A stretch of DNA of 49,508 nucleotides from Pseudomonadota bacterium (GTDB lineage: Bacteria > Pseudomonadota > Gammaproteobacteria > Xanthomonadales > Rhodanobacteraceae). The stretch is taken from contig JAJXWU010000068.1 of assembly GCA_021781425.1 (NCBI GenBank), positions 1 to 49,508 of the forward strand, in the 5' to 3' direction. The notes beneath the pieces are model-generated. The model was not told the DNA's origin and made no database searches. It saw nothing but the letters and a program-made list of their open reading frames with translations. Positions 42,090 to 49,508 of this stretch are shown here, one piece after another; position 1 is the first letter of the stretch, and the number at the start of each line of letters is the position of its first letter. A program made the translations under genes and the position numbers.

Positions 42090-43514
42090 ATGAAGCCTCG
42101 AATCGGTTTTTGGGTTGCGGTCTTCTTGCTTTCGTTCAGTGCGACCGCCGCTGCCGGCGGCACGTTCAGCCGCGCCACAATCGCGCGGCTGGCCGCGCTT
42201 CCTCCCGCACACGCGCTGATCGTGACGGGATTCCCGGCTGGCCCGAACCATAGTGCGACAGTCCGCTTTGAGCGCGCGGAAATCTACGCACCCGGCGCGC
42301 ACCTGTATGTCATCGGTGCCAACGGCAAGCAGGAAGTGCCGCGCAGCAATCTGATCTTCCTGCGTGGCTATACCGACGACGGCAGCGCACGTGTGGCGCT
42401 GGCCTTCAATCCGGATGGTTCCTTCGTATCGGGCAGCGGCGACGGGCCGGAAGGCTCGTTTGTACTGCGCTCCCGCGCCGGTTCCGAGAGCATCGAATTC
42501 TCCGCACTCTCACGGGAATCTGCGCTTCCAAAAGGCGTAAAGCTCGATTTCCAATGCGGTAACGACAAAGCGGATCTGCACGCGACGTCGGTCAATGACC
42601 CCGCCCGGCAGCTCAAGATCGCCAGCAGCCGCAGCGCCGTGGCCGCTGCAGCAACTTCGCATGCGCTGCGCTTCGCCACCATCGCGGTGGATACCGACAG
42701 CGCGTTCATGTCGAACCTGTTCAGCAACAACACGACCAGCGCAGGCAACTGGATCGCGAACATGATCAACGTGATGAATCTGATGTACGAGCGCGATGTG
42801 CTCGTGCAACTGCAACTTGGCACGACGATCTACAGGACCACGGCAACCGATCCTTATGCGAGCGGTACCTATGCAGCCACCAACGTGCCGGCAGACGGCA
42901 ACGACTTGAACAACTTTGGAAGTTATTGGCAGGCCAACTACAGCACCCCAGGCCCAAACTACATCACGCGCTCGTTTGCCGTGCTTCTGTCGGGACTCGG
43001 CCCATGCTCCGGCAACAGCTGCAGCGCGTCAGGCATCGCTTGGATAAATTCGTATTGTCAAAACGCGAGTTTAGGCGGCAGCTATGCCGTGGTGCAGGTA
43101 TTTTCCAACATTACATTCGATCCGGATGGCAGCGGCGCGGCAGGACTCTATGACCACGAACTCGGCCACAATTTCGGCGCGGATCACACGCATTGCACCG
43201 ACGCTACGACCGGGCAGTATGCCGTGGCAACCAACACGATTGATATCTGCTACAACGGCGAAAGCACTCCTCCTCCAAACGGGCCAGGCTGCTATGGCGG
43301 CGCCACGACCAGTTGCCCCGCCAGTGGCGCCGGATCCATCATGAGTTACTGCAACATCGCCGGTTGCGGGCAGAACACGCGGGCCTTCAGTCCGATCCAG
43401 ATCAGCGCCGTCGCGCCCTACGGCGTAGTCGCCGACAGCAATGCGGCACCGGTGGGCTGCCTGAACACGACCGACGACATCTTTTACGACGGTTTCGAGC
43501 AGCCCGGCGGCTGA
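42090..43514 (+). CDS. Secreted zinc metalloprotease (metzincin, reprolysin-like)
   Basis: A 474-residue exported protease. A signal peptide (FWVAVFLLSFSATAAAG) is followed by a propeptide-like region (to about 190), then a metzincin domain. The extended zinc motif HELGHNFGADH (His356, Glu357, His360, His366) is complete, and the Met-turn is GSIMSYCNIAGC. A glycine/cysteine-rich segment lies between them. The C-terminus reads CLNTTDDIFYDGFEQPGG, with an IFxDGFE-type tail recurring in secreted proteins of this bacterial group. Start ATG 42090 is chosen over GTG 42081. Substrates unknown. Confidence 0.88.
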   Translation: MKPRIGFWVAVFLLSFSATAAAGGTFSRATIARLAALPPAHALIVTGFPAGPNHSATVRFERAEIYAPGAHLYVIGANGKQEVPRSNLIFLRGYTDDGSARVALAFNPDGSFVSGSGDGPEGSFVLRSRAGSESIEFSALSRESALPKGVKLDFQCGNDKADLHATSVNDPARQLKIASSRSAVAAAATSHALRFATIAVDTDSAFMSNLFSNNTTSAGNWIANMINVMNLMYERDVLVQLQLGTTIYRTTATDPYASGTYAATNVPADGNDLNNFGSYWQANYSTPGPNYITRSFAVLLSGLGPCSGNSCSASGIAWINSYCQNASLGGSYAVVQVFSNITFDPDGSGAAGLYDHELGHNFGADHTHCTDATTGQYAVATNTIDICYNGESTPPPNGPGCYGGATTSCPASGAGSIMSYCNIAGCGQNTRAFSPIQISAVAPYGVVADSNAAPVGCLNTTDDIFYDGFEQPGG

Positions 43515-43518
43515 CGCG

Positions 43519-44439
43519 TCATTCCCGCATCAAGGTCGACTTGCCGAACAGGCTCTCGACCAGATCGACCGCGAGTTTGCCGGTCTGGTTGCGCTCGTCC
43601 AGCGCGGGGTTGAGTTCGACGATGTCGAGCGAACCCAGGCGTCCGGTGTCGGCGATCATCTCCATCACGAGCTGCGCCTCGCGGTAGTTCGGCCCGCCCG
43701 GCACGGTGGTGCCCACGCCCGGAGCGATGTCCGGATCGAGAAAATCCACGTCGAAGCTCACGTGCAAATGCGTGTCCGCATCCATGTCGGCGAGCGCGGC
43801 TTCCATCGTGCGGCGCATGCCGACTTCGTCGATGTAACGCATGTCGTACACGGTCAGGCCCTGGTCGTGCACGAGGCGCTTTTCGCCGGCGTCGACCGAA
43901 CGAATGCCGAGCTGACGGATGCAGCCGGGCTCGATCGCCGGTGCGCCGCCGCCGAGTTCCGTCAATTCGCGCGGTCCCAGTCCGCACAGGCAGGCCACGG
44001 GCATGCCGTGGATGTTGCCCGACGGGGTGATTTGCGAAGTATTGAAATCGGCATGCGCATCCAGCCACAGCACGCGCAGCGTCTTGCCTTCAGCGCGGCA
44101 ATGATTGGCCACGGCGGTGATCGAACCGATGCCGAGGCTGTGGTCGCCGCCGAGCAGGATCGGCAGACGCTTGCGCGAGAGTTCCGCAGCGACCGCGCGC
44201 ATGACTTCGCGGTTCCATTCCACGACCTGGGTCAGATGCCGGTAACCGGCGCTGGGCGGCAGCCAGGGATTGAGCGGGCCGAACAGATTGCCGCGGTCGG
44301 CAACGTCGAGGCCGCGCGCGATCAGCGCTTCGGCGATGCCGGCCACGCGCAGCGCCTCCGGACCCATCGCGGCGCCGCGGTCGCCGGCGCCGATGTCGGT
44401 GGGTGCGCCGATCAGGGAAACGGGTGGAAAATGTCGCAT
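43519..44439 (-). CDS. rocF: Arginase
   Basis: A 306-residue ureohydrolase splitting arginine to ornithine and urea. Manganese ligands are visible: His100 in LLGGDHSLGIGS, then Asp127, His129 and Asp131 in VLWLDAHADFN, and the pair in VSFDVDFLDPDIAPG. Substrate contacts TSQITPSGNIHGMP and GTTVPGGPNYREA are arginase-type rather than agmatinase-type. The N-terminus SLIGAPTDIGAGDRGAAMGP is standard. Start ATG 44439 is preceded by GGAAAAA; the longer upstream frame is not family-like. It is a single gene, tail-to-tail with the metalloprotease (4-base gap). Confidence 0.94.
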   Translation of the reverse strand: MRHFPPVSLIGAPTDIGAGDRGAAMGPEALRVAGIAEALIARGLDVADRGNLFGPLNPWLPPSAGYRHLTQVVEWNREVMRAVAAELSRKRLPILLGGDHSLGIGSITAVANHCRAEGKTLRVLWLDAHADFNTSQITPSGNIHGMPVACLCGLGPRELTELGGGAPAIEPGCIRQLGIRSVDAGEKRLVHDQGLTVYDMRYIDEVGMRRTMEAALADMDADTHLHVSFDVDFLDPDIAPGVGTTVPGGPNYREAQLVMEMIADTGRLGSLDIVELNPALDERNQTGKLAVDLVESLFGKSTLMRE

Positions 44440-44633
44440 AGTATATTTTTCCGAAAATCGCAATGAGCCGATGCCGATAGCATAACGGCTGCGACCGCAC
44501 CACGCACCTGCAACGGCGCGTGGGCGCGCTACGCTGTGCCGGCACGCCACGGCTTGCCACGGTGCATTCGCGCGGCGTTGAAACCTTGAGCAAAATCACA
44601 GCGCCGCGATCGGCAATCCGCTAGGATTTTTCA

Positions 44634-45119
44634 ATGCGGGGAATCCTTTCAGGTGCGGTGCGACTGCTGGCCAGCATTGTGTTTTGCCAGGCCGTGCACG
44701 CCAACGTCTTCGTCGTGAATGTCGGCGGCTCGGCCGGCCTCGCCTTCATGCCGAAATTCCTCAGCATTGCGCCCGGAGACACGGTCGTTTTCGTCAACAA
44801 GGGCGGCTTTCACAATGTCAAAGCGGATGACAACTCGTTCCGCTGCGCGCGCGGCTGCGATGGCCAGCCGGGCGGCAGCGGCGCGCCGAGTTCATCCATC
44901 TGGGTAGCCAGCGTGACCTTCCCGTCCGCCGCAAACATCGGCTATTACTGCGAAATTCACGGTCAACCGGGCAAAGGCATGTATGGAACGATCAACGTGC
45001 TGGCGCCACAACCGCCGCCATCGCTGTCCGGCACGCCCGCCATCGGCACGGCGTTTGCCACGTTGCTTGCACTTGCGTTGACCGCCTTCGCCGGCTGGCG
45101 TTTGCGCCGACGCGTATGA
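44634..45119 (+). CDS. Plastocyanin-like cupredoxin with C-terminal membrane anchor
   Basis: A 161-residue exported protein. After a signal peptide (to about Ala23), a cupredoxin domain carries the four type-1 copper ligands: His60 in NKGGFHNVKAD, Cys106 and His109 in IGYYCEIHGQPGKGM, and Met116. The C-terminus is a Pro-rich PQPPPSLSGTP, a transmembrane stretch (FATLLALALTAFAGW) and RLRRRV. It resembles CTERM-type sorting tails (IPTL-like), though the exact signature is not matched. ATG 44634 follows AGGA at proper distance. Probably a periplasmic or surface electron carrier; partner unknown. Confidence 0.83.
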   Translation: MRGILSGAVRLLASIVFCQAVHANVFVVNVGGSAGLAFMPKFLSIAPGDTVVFVNKGGFHNVKADDNSFRCARGCDGQPGGSGAPSSSIWVASVTFPSAANIGYYCEIHGQPGKGMYGTINVLAPQPPPSLSGTPAIGTAFATLLALALTAFAGWRLRRRV

Positions 45120-45122
45120 ACC

Positions 45123-46622
45123 TCAGCCCAGGAATCCGAGGAAGTTCGACGGATTCGAGAAATTCGCGAGACTCGGGAAAATCAGCGAAATGTCGCTCGC
45201 GTTCAACCCGAACCACTGCGCCAGCGTCGCCGCATACTGATCCACCGAGGTTGTGGGAATGATGCGGCCGATACCGTCGCCCGAATCGTTGAGGTTGGGC
45301 GAAGATCCGTATACGTTCGGCGGCGGCGTCGGATTGGTCAGGCTCGGCATCACCACGCCGAAATTCGATTCCGCCGTGAAACCGCAGCCGTTGCCGTAGA
45401 ACTTTCCGCCCTGCACCGCGCCGCCGACGACGAACTGGTGAGAGCCCCAGCCGTGATCGGTGCCGCCGTTGTTGCTGGTCATGGTGCGGCCGAAATCCGA
45501 ACAGGTGAACGCGGTCGCCTTGCTCGCCAACCCTACGCTGTTCAAGGCGTTATAGAAGCCGGCCAGCGATTTGGACAGCAGATCCAGAATCCCGGGGTTG
45601 CCCGCGGTACCGTGTGCGGCCAGCTCATTGCTATGCGTGTCATAACCGCCTGTGGTAACGAAAAACACCTGCCGTGTCATCCCGGTAAACCCGGCGATCC
45701 CATTGTTCGCGGCCCAGATTAACTGCGCGACCGTTTGCAATTGCGTGTCGATGTCATAGCCGGTCGGATTGGTGAAATACGAAGCAAACGTCGGAGCGCC
45801 GGCGATTCCGGAATTGATGATGCCGGCCGTCGCGAGCGAATGATTCATGGTCGCGGCAAACGTGCGCTCCAGCGCATTGGCCTGCGTACCTGCACCGAAC
45901 AGGGCACTGAATCCCGTCTGCAGTCCGGTGCCCGGATCATAGGGCAAGTTGAGCGTCGCGGCGCTGTTGGCATTCATGATGTAGCCGTTGACGCTCTGCC
46001 CGCGCATGAAGGCGTCGGCGCCGCTCAGGCCAGTGAGAATCGGCGCCGCGCCCGTGTTCGAGCTGGCGACCAGATCGGCAATGCGTCCGCCCCAGCCGGT
46101 GATCGGCTGGTTGGAAGGTGGCGAGGCTTGCCAGTAGGCCTCCTGGTCCGAGTGCGAATACAACTGCGGCGGCAGCATCGGGTTGCCGTTCTGGTATTGG
46201 CTTTGCGTCACCGGCGCGACCAGAGTGCCGACGTTCGCAATGATCGCTGCATGCCCGCCGTTGAACAGCGCGGCAAGATCCGGCATAGACGGGTGGAGAG
46301 CATACTGGACGCCGTCTTTGGACGTGCTGCCCGGGTCGCTGAGCGCATGCAGCTGCGATTGCGTCAACTGCAACGCGGGGCGCACACCGTTGGCGCCGTA
46401 GAACCCGTTGAATGCAGACGTGCTATACGGCACGACCGTATTGAAACTGTCATTGCCACCGTACAGGAATACGCAGACCAGCGCCTTGTAGTCGTTGAAG
46501 GAATAATTGGCGCGCGTGGCCGCCTGTAATAGCTGCAGACTGCCGAGCGCGGAGTACACGCTGGCTCCGCCGAGCGCAGCGCACAAGGTCTGTTTGATGA
46601 AGTTGCGGCGATCGGTTTGCAT
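45123..46622 (-). CDS. DUF1501 family exported protein
   Basis: A 499-residue protein with a twin-arginine-like start ([17 protein letters not shown]). DUF1501 motifs are visible: [63 protein letters not shown], and [20 protein letters not shown] with [12 protein letters not shown]. The family belongs to the sulfatase/alkaline phosphatase-like fold and its function is not established. It lies 12 bases downstream of a DUF1800 gene. This pairing is frequent and suggests joint action outside the cytoplasm. Complete and apparently intact. Confidence 0.92.
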   Translation of the reverse strand: MQTDRRNFIKQTLCAALGGASVYSALGSLQLLQAATRANYSFNDYKALVCVFLYGGNDSFNTVVPYSTSAFNGFYGANGVRPALQLTQSQLHALSDPGSTSKDGVQYALHPSMPDLAALFNGGHAAIIANVGTLVAPVTQSQYQNGNPMLPPQLYSHSDQEAYWQASPPSNQPITGWGGRIADLVASSNTGAAPILTGLSGADAFMRGQSVNGYIMNANSAATLNLPYDPGTGLQTGFSALFGAGTQANALERTFAATMNHSLATAGIINSGIAGAPTFASYFTNPTGYDIDTQLQTVAQLIWAANNGIAGFTGMTRQVFFVTTGGYDTHSNELAAHGTAGNPGILDLLSKSLAGFYNALNSVGLASKATAFTCSDFGRTMTSNNGGTDHGWGSHQFVVGGAVQGGKFYGNGCGFTAESNFGVVMPSLTNPTPPPNVYGSSPNLNDSGDGIGRIIPTTSVDQYAATLAQWFGLNASDISLIFPSLANFSNPSNFLGFLG

Positions 46623-46634
46623 GGCTCGTTCTCC

Positions 46635-48647
46635 TCACTTCTGGATCATGTATTCAGGCGAAATCGAAATGAGATAGAGCGCGCGATCAATGCGTTGGGT
46701 TTTCCAGTCCGGGCCGTAGGTGGAATCGATCACGTCAACGGCATTGTGCAACTGCTGCTGCATGAAAGGAGACATCTGCCCGGACATGAAGCGCGTGTTG
46801 TATTCGGCGATCAGTGCGGTTGCCGGGTCGGACAGCCCGCCGTTGGCGCTCCCGGCAAGGGCCGCGTCCTGGGCGTGATTGATCTTCACGTCGCCGAACG
46901 TATCGCCAGAAGAGCAGGTATCGCTGATATCCAGGTTGTAGGCCCGGTTCTCGGTCGTGTTGCTCGAATTGGCAATGATGCTGTCCGTACTGATCTGGAA
47001 CTCGGGCCCGACCAGACCGAGCGACGTCATTTCGCCGGGCGGCATGAAGCTGGGTTTAAAGAAATTGAACACGGTCGGTGCATCCAGCGATGCCTGATCC
47101 ACGCCAACGCCATACTGATTGTCGTTCGTCGCCCACGCGCTGCTGTAGCCGGCGTAACGATAGGGCTGGTTGGCGTAGTTCGTTGCAGCACTGTTGCCAC
47201 TGGCGGATACGTTCTGCCCGCATTCGTGCGTGGCGCCCATCGCGCGCCAGAAATGCGTCACGACCAGCAGCGGCTCGCGCAGCTTGCCGAACGCCGTCGG
47301 GTTCCAGAATTCGCCATAGCGCGCTTCCGGATCGAGCAGGATCGCCTGCACCACGGCCTGCAGTTGCGTCGCGCTCGAACGATTGGCGTTAAACACCGCG
47401 GCCACGCGCGCCACATACGCCGGACTCGGATTGCTCGTCACCAGACGCATGATCAACTGCTTGCTGACGAAGGGCGCGACATTCGGATGATTGAAGATGT
47501 TGTCCAGCGCGAAGGCAAGATCGCTGGCGGCTGTGCCGCCGGGGCCGAGCATGCCGGGCGAAGTCTCGCCGCTGCTCATCGCCGCACCGGGGTAGCTCAG
47601 CAGCTGCTTGTTCTGGATGTCGTCCGGCAGGTTGGTGCCGTTATCGTGATAGCTTGGAGAACCATTGACCGGATCGGTCTGGTCGTAGGCCACCATCGAC
47701 GTGAGGTAATTGGCCCCATAAGGCGGATTTCCCGCGCCGCCCTGGTCGGCCCCGCAGTACTGGAAGTTATCATTTCCATTCGCATCGCAATCCGACCAGT
47801 TCCAGCCCGTGAACACGTGCGCGAAATTGGTGATCGTGCCTTGGGTATAAGTCGGAATCGGCTTGCCGCCGGATATCTGCGGCGTACCGTCGGGATTGAG
47901 CATCACCAGGCCGATGCTGAAAAGCTGATTGATCTCGCGCGCGTAGTTCTCGTCGGGATGGATATTCATCGCGGAATTGGCACGCTGATTGCCCATCATG
48001 TTCAGATACACGCCCATCGCGGGCGAGAGCGTGACATCCTGCAGCAGTTGCCGGTAATTGCCGAACGCGTCCTTGACCAGCAAGTCGTACATCCACGCCA
48101 TGCCTTGCGGATAGCCGCTCAGCGTGGCGTTCTGGTCTGAGATGACAAAGATTTCGCTGAGCGCAAAGGCCACACGCTGGCGCAATTGATCTGTGTGGAT
48201 AATGGAATTGTTCTGTGGATCCGGACCGCCTAATGCGCCGAGAAACCAGGCTTCCTGTCGGTTGTTCTGGCCGATCTGCTCGTGCAGGACGTTCGAGATC
48301 CAGTTCAAATAGGCTGAATTCGGTTTGCCCGGAAGATCGGTGGTTTCGTAAGTCGGTGTTGCTGCGAATTGCTGATTGAGCCAGCCTTGGTAGCCGAGAG
48401 TGCGCAGACTCGCGATGTCGGCGTCGGTCGGCCCGAACGTGGCCTGGGCGAGAAAGCGCGAAGCGTCCGACGCGCCGATGTTCGCCGCACCGGCGGCGCT
48501 CAAGCCGTTATAGCCATCGTGGAAGATCGGATCGGGAAAATGACTCAATTGCGTCTGCGCGACCGCTTGAACCGCGAGGCCCAGCGCCCAGATCGCCACA
48601 AACAGGCGGATCCCGCCGAACCGGATTGCGGCAACGCACGATCGCAT
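46635..48647 (-). CDS. DUF1800 family exported protein
   Basis: About 670 residues. A signal peptide (IRLFVAIWALGLAVQAVA) is followed by DPIFHDGYNGLSAAGA and then the DUF1800 domain. Its features are ASRFLAQATFGPTDADIASL, LGYQGWLNQQF, LRQRVAFALSEIFVIS, NIHPDENYAREINQLFSIGL, the distinctive FTGWNWSDCDANGN, and LREPLLVVTHFWRAMG. Function of the family is unknown. Start: GGAG lies seven bases before ATG 48647; the in-frame ATG at 48653 is too close to it. It is transcribed with DUF1501 and divergent from a TonB-dependent receptor gene. Confidence 0.9.
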   Translation of the reverse strand: MRSCVAAIRFGGIRLFVAIWALGLAVQAVAQTQLSHFPDPIFHDGYNGLSAAGAANIGASDASRFLAQATFGPTDADIASLRTLGYQGWLNQQFAATPTYETTDLPGKPNSAYLNWISNVLHEQIGQNNRQEAWFLGALGGPDPQNNSIIHTDQLRQRVAFALSEIFVISDQNATLSGYPQGMAWMYDLLVKDAFGNYRQLLQDVTLSPAMGVYLNMMGNQRANSAMNIHPDENYAREINQLFSIGLVMLNPDGTPQISGGKPIPTYTQGTITNFAHVFTGWNWSDCDANGNDNFQYCGADQGGAGNPPYGANYLTSMVAYDQTDPVNGSPSYHDNGTNLPDDIQNKQLLSYPGAAMSSGETSPGMLGPGGTAASDLAFALDNIFNHPNVAPFVSKQLIMRLVTSNPSPAYVARVAAVFNANRSSATQLQAVVQAILLDPEARYGEFWNPTAFGKLREPLLVVTHFWRAMGATHECGQNVSASGNSAATNYANQPYRYAGYSSAWATNDNQYGVGVDQASLDAPTVFNFFKPSFMPPGEMTSLGLVGPEFQISTDSIIANSSNTTENRAYNLDISDTCSSGDTFGDVKINHAQDAALAGSANGGLSDPATALIAEYNTRFMSGQMSPFMQQQLHNAVDVIDSTYGPDWKTQRIDRALYLISISPEYMIQK

Positions 48648-49097
48648 CGGCATGCTCCGCCTGTGTGGTTCGGGCACACTAGCGATTACGCGCAGGAAAA
48701 TCGTTGACCGCCAACACAGTCGATTTGTGCGCGCATCGACATTCGGAACGGGCGTTCGATCGCGAGCGGAAGCGCACGTCAAGGGCTTCACATAACCGGC
48801 TGAATCGCTGCAACATCGCGACCTCGTTGCTGGCGGATGCCCCCCCGTATATGCTCCCACGTGGGAGGCGATGGCATGCGGGTCGGCGAGCCGCCGCGTA
48901 GGCTGTTGGAAGCACGCGAAAATCGCACCCCCGGTCGGGAGGAAAGGTCCGGGCATTGACTCGAAGGTTCACTTGCCGCGAATCGGCATCGTCCAAATTC
49001 AACGTCACCAAAACGTCATCCACCGCTCATAAATTACGTACGTATCGGATGTTCGGCGCCGTAGTTTCATATTCCCTTTGGCATCAAGGAGACTCAC
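48648..49097. other. Divergent intergenic region of 450 bp with palindromes
   Basis: No gene is supported. It separates the DUF1800 gene (minus) from the TonB-receptor gene (plus), so it should carry both promoters. Noted are a perfect 14-bp palindrome CTCCCACGTGGGAG at 48854-48867 and TACGTACGTA at 49035-49044 in an AT-richer stretch upstream of the receptor. Both are candidate operator sites. AAGGAG at 49086-49091 is the ribosome site of the receptor gene. Confidence 0.45.
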
Positions 49098-49508
49098 GTG
49101 GACGTCTTTCGAATTGCGTTTTTTTGTCTGGCATTTGGGGGGGCTGGCGTCATGGCGGTAGCCGTGCCGTCGGCGCATGCGCAGGGCAAGCCCGCACAGT
49201 CAAGCCAGAAGAAATCAGAAAAGCAGGCCTCAAAGAAAGATCAGGCGCAAACGCTCTCGACGGTCCAGGTGATCGCGAAGGAGCTGTCGTTGACGCGGAT
49301 ACCCATGGGCGCGGCCTACAGCGAGTCCGTCATCGGCCCATCGGCGATACGCTTTGCCTCACCCATGCTGAGCGTCCAGAACCTGCTGGAGCGAACCCCC
49401 TCGATCAACGTGCGCTCGCCGGCGGCCAATAGCGTTCGTACCAATATCACGTTTCGTGCGTTCAGCAGCGGCCAATTCTCCGAAACGTTTGATGGCGTTC
49501 CGATCAAC
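49098..49508 (+). CDS. TonB-dependent receptor, N-terminal part (cut by window edge)
   Basis: A 137-codon open frame runs from GTG 49098 to the edge. AAGGAG six bases upstream supports the start. A signal peptide (VAVPSAHAQ) is followed by a Lys/Gln/Ser-rich linker and then the plug domain: LSTVQVIAKEL, SVQNLLERTPSINVRSPAA, RTNITFRAFSSGQFSETFDG and VPIN at the edge, typical of TonB-dependent outer-membrane receptors. The barrel lies outside the window, so the ligand cannot be inferred. It is divergent from the DUF1800/DUF1501 pair. Confidence 0.88.
   Translation, partial: MDVFRIAFFCLAFGGAGVMAVAVPSAHAQGKPAQSSQKKSEKQASKKDQAQTLSTVQVIAKELSLTRIPMGAAYSESVIGPSAIRFASPMLSVQNLLERTPSINVRSPAANSVRTNITFRAFSSGQFSETFDGVPIN

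Noticed and set aside
48937-48955. RNase P RNA-like motif (GGGAGGAAAGGTCCGGGCA)
   Set aside because: It recalls the GGAGGAAAGTCCGGGC signature but has an extra G, and none of the other conserved RNase P elements follow before the TonB-receptor gene. Treated as chance.

Overview
The window reads as a chromosomal segment of a GC-rich gammaproteobacterium, most likely order Lysobacterales (Xanthomonadales), possibly Rhodanobacteraceae. This rests on gene content: PilU, a split ETF/ETF-QO locus, an HppD/HmgA/FahA/MaiA block beside a 2-oxoacid dehydrogenase operon, paired DUF1501/DUF1800 exported proteins, dispersed REP-type palindromes, and secreted proteins with a DGFE-like tail. No rRNA, tRNA, prophage, insertion sequence or CRISPR array was found. 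Taxonomy is inference; no search was run.

Layout. 1-2826: ThrE-like exporter (cut by the left edge) and amidase, divergent from a GntR/HutC regulator. 2879-9711: respiratory acyl-CoA/ketone module (ETF-QO, an ICMT-like membrane methyltransferase, an ATP-grasp enzyme, EtfB, EtfA, acetoacetyl-CoA synthetase). 9719-22968: a long co-directional surface-glycan cluster: HAD-UbiA fusion, DprE1-like oxidase, DprE2-like reductase, epimerase, FAD oxidoreductase, methyltransferase, GtrA, a GT-C-like membrane protein, a sulfotransferase/tandem-GT2 fusion and another GT2. 23033-25567: reverse transsulfuration (cystathionine gamma-lyase and beta-synthase). 25568-27770: palindromic repeat element, DUF465 protein, OmpA-like protein and lipoprotein. 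27900-29003: pilU.

29004-34735 (minus strand): aromatic amino acid catabolism. Tryptophan 2,3-dioxygenase, HppD, HmgA, FahA and MaiA are encoded here, with a VapBC-type toxin-antitoxin pair wedged between hmgA and fahA. Divergent from it, 34928-39128 encodes E1-alpha, E1-beta, a DUF1304 membrane protein, a lipoyl E2 carrying REP-derived sequence in its linkers, and a VOC protein. 39262-41037 is a ccdAB-trpS unit. 41169-49508 holds exported and envelope proteins (hypothetical, zinc metalloprotease, cupredoxin, DUF1501, DUF1800, the start of a TonB-dependent receptor) and arginase.

The most interesting system is 9719-18471. In gene content it resembles the mycobacterial route to decaprenyl-phospho-arabinose: UbiA phosphoribosyltransferase, DprE1, DprE2, a GtrA protein and a GT-C transferase, as around Rv3789-Rv3792 plus Rv3806c. 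Here it is assembled in one Gram-negative cluster with a HAD domain fused to the UbiA enzyme. The DprE1-like protein keeps the lysines aligned with the catalytic region but has alanine where the mycobacterial enzyme has the benzothiazinone-reactive cysteine. The inference is a lipid-linked pentofuranose donor, its flipping, and transfer to a surface glycan.
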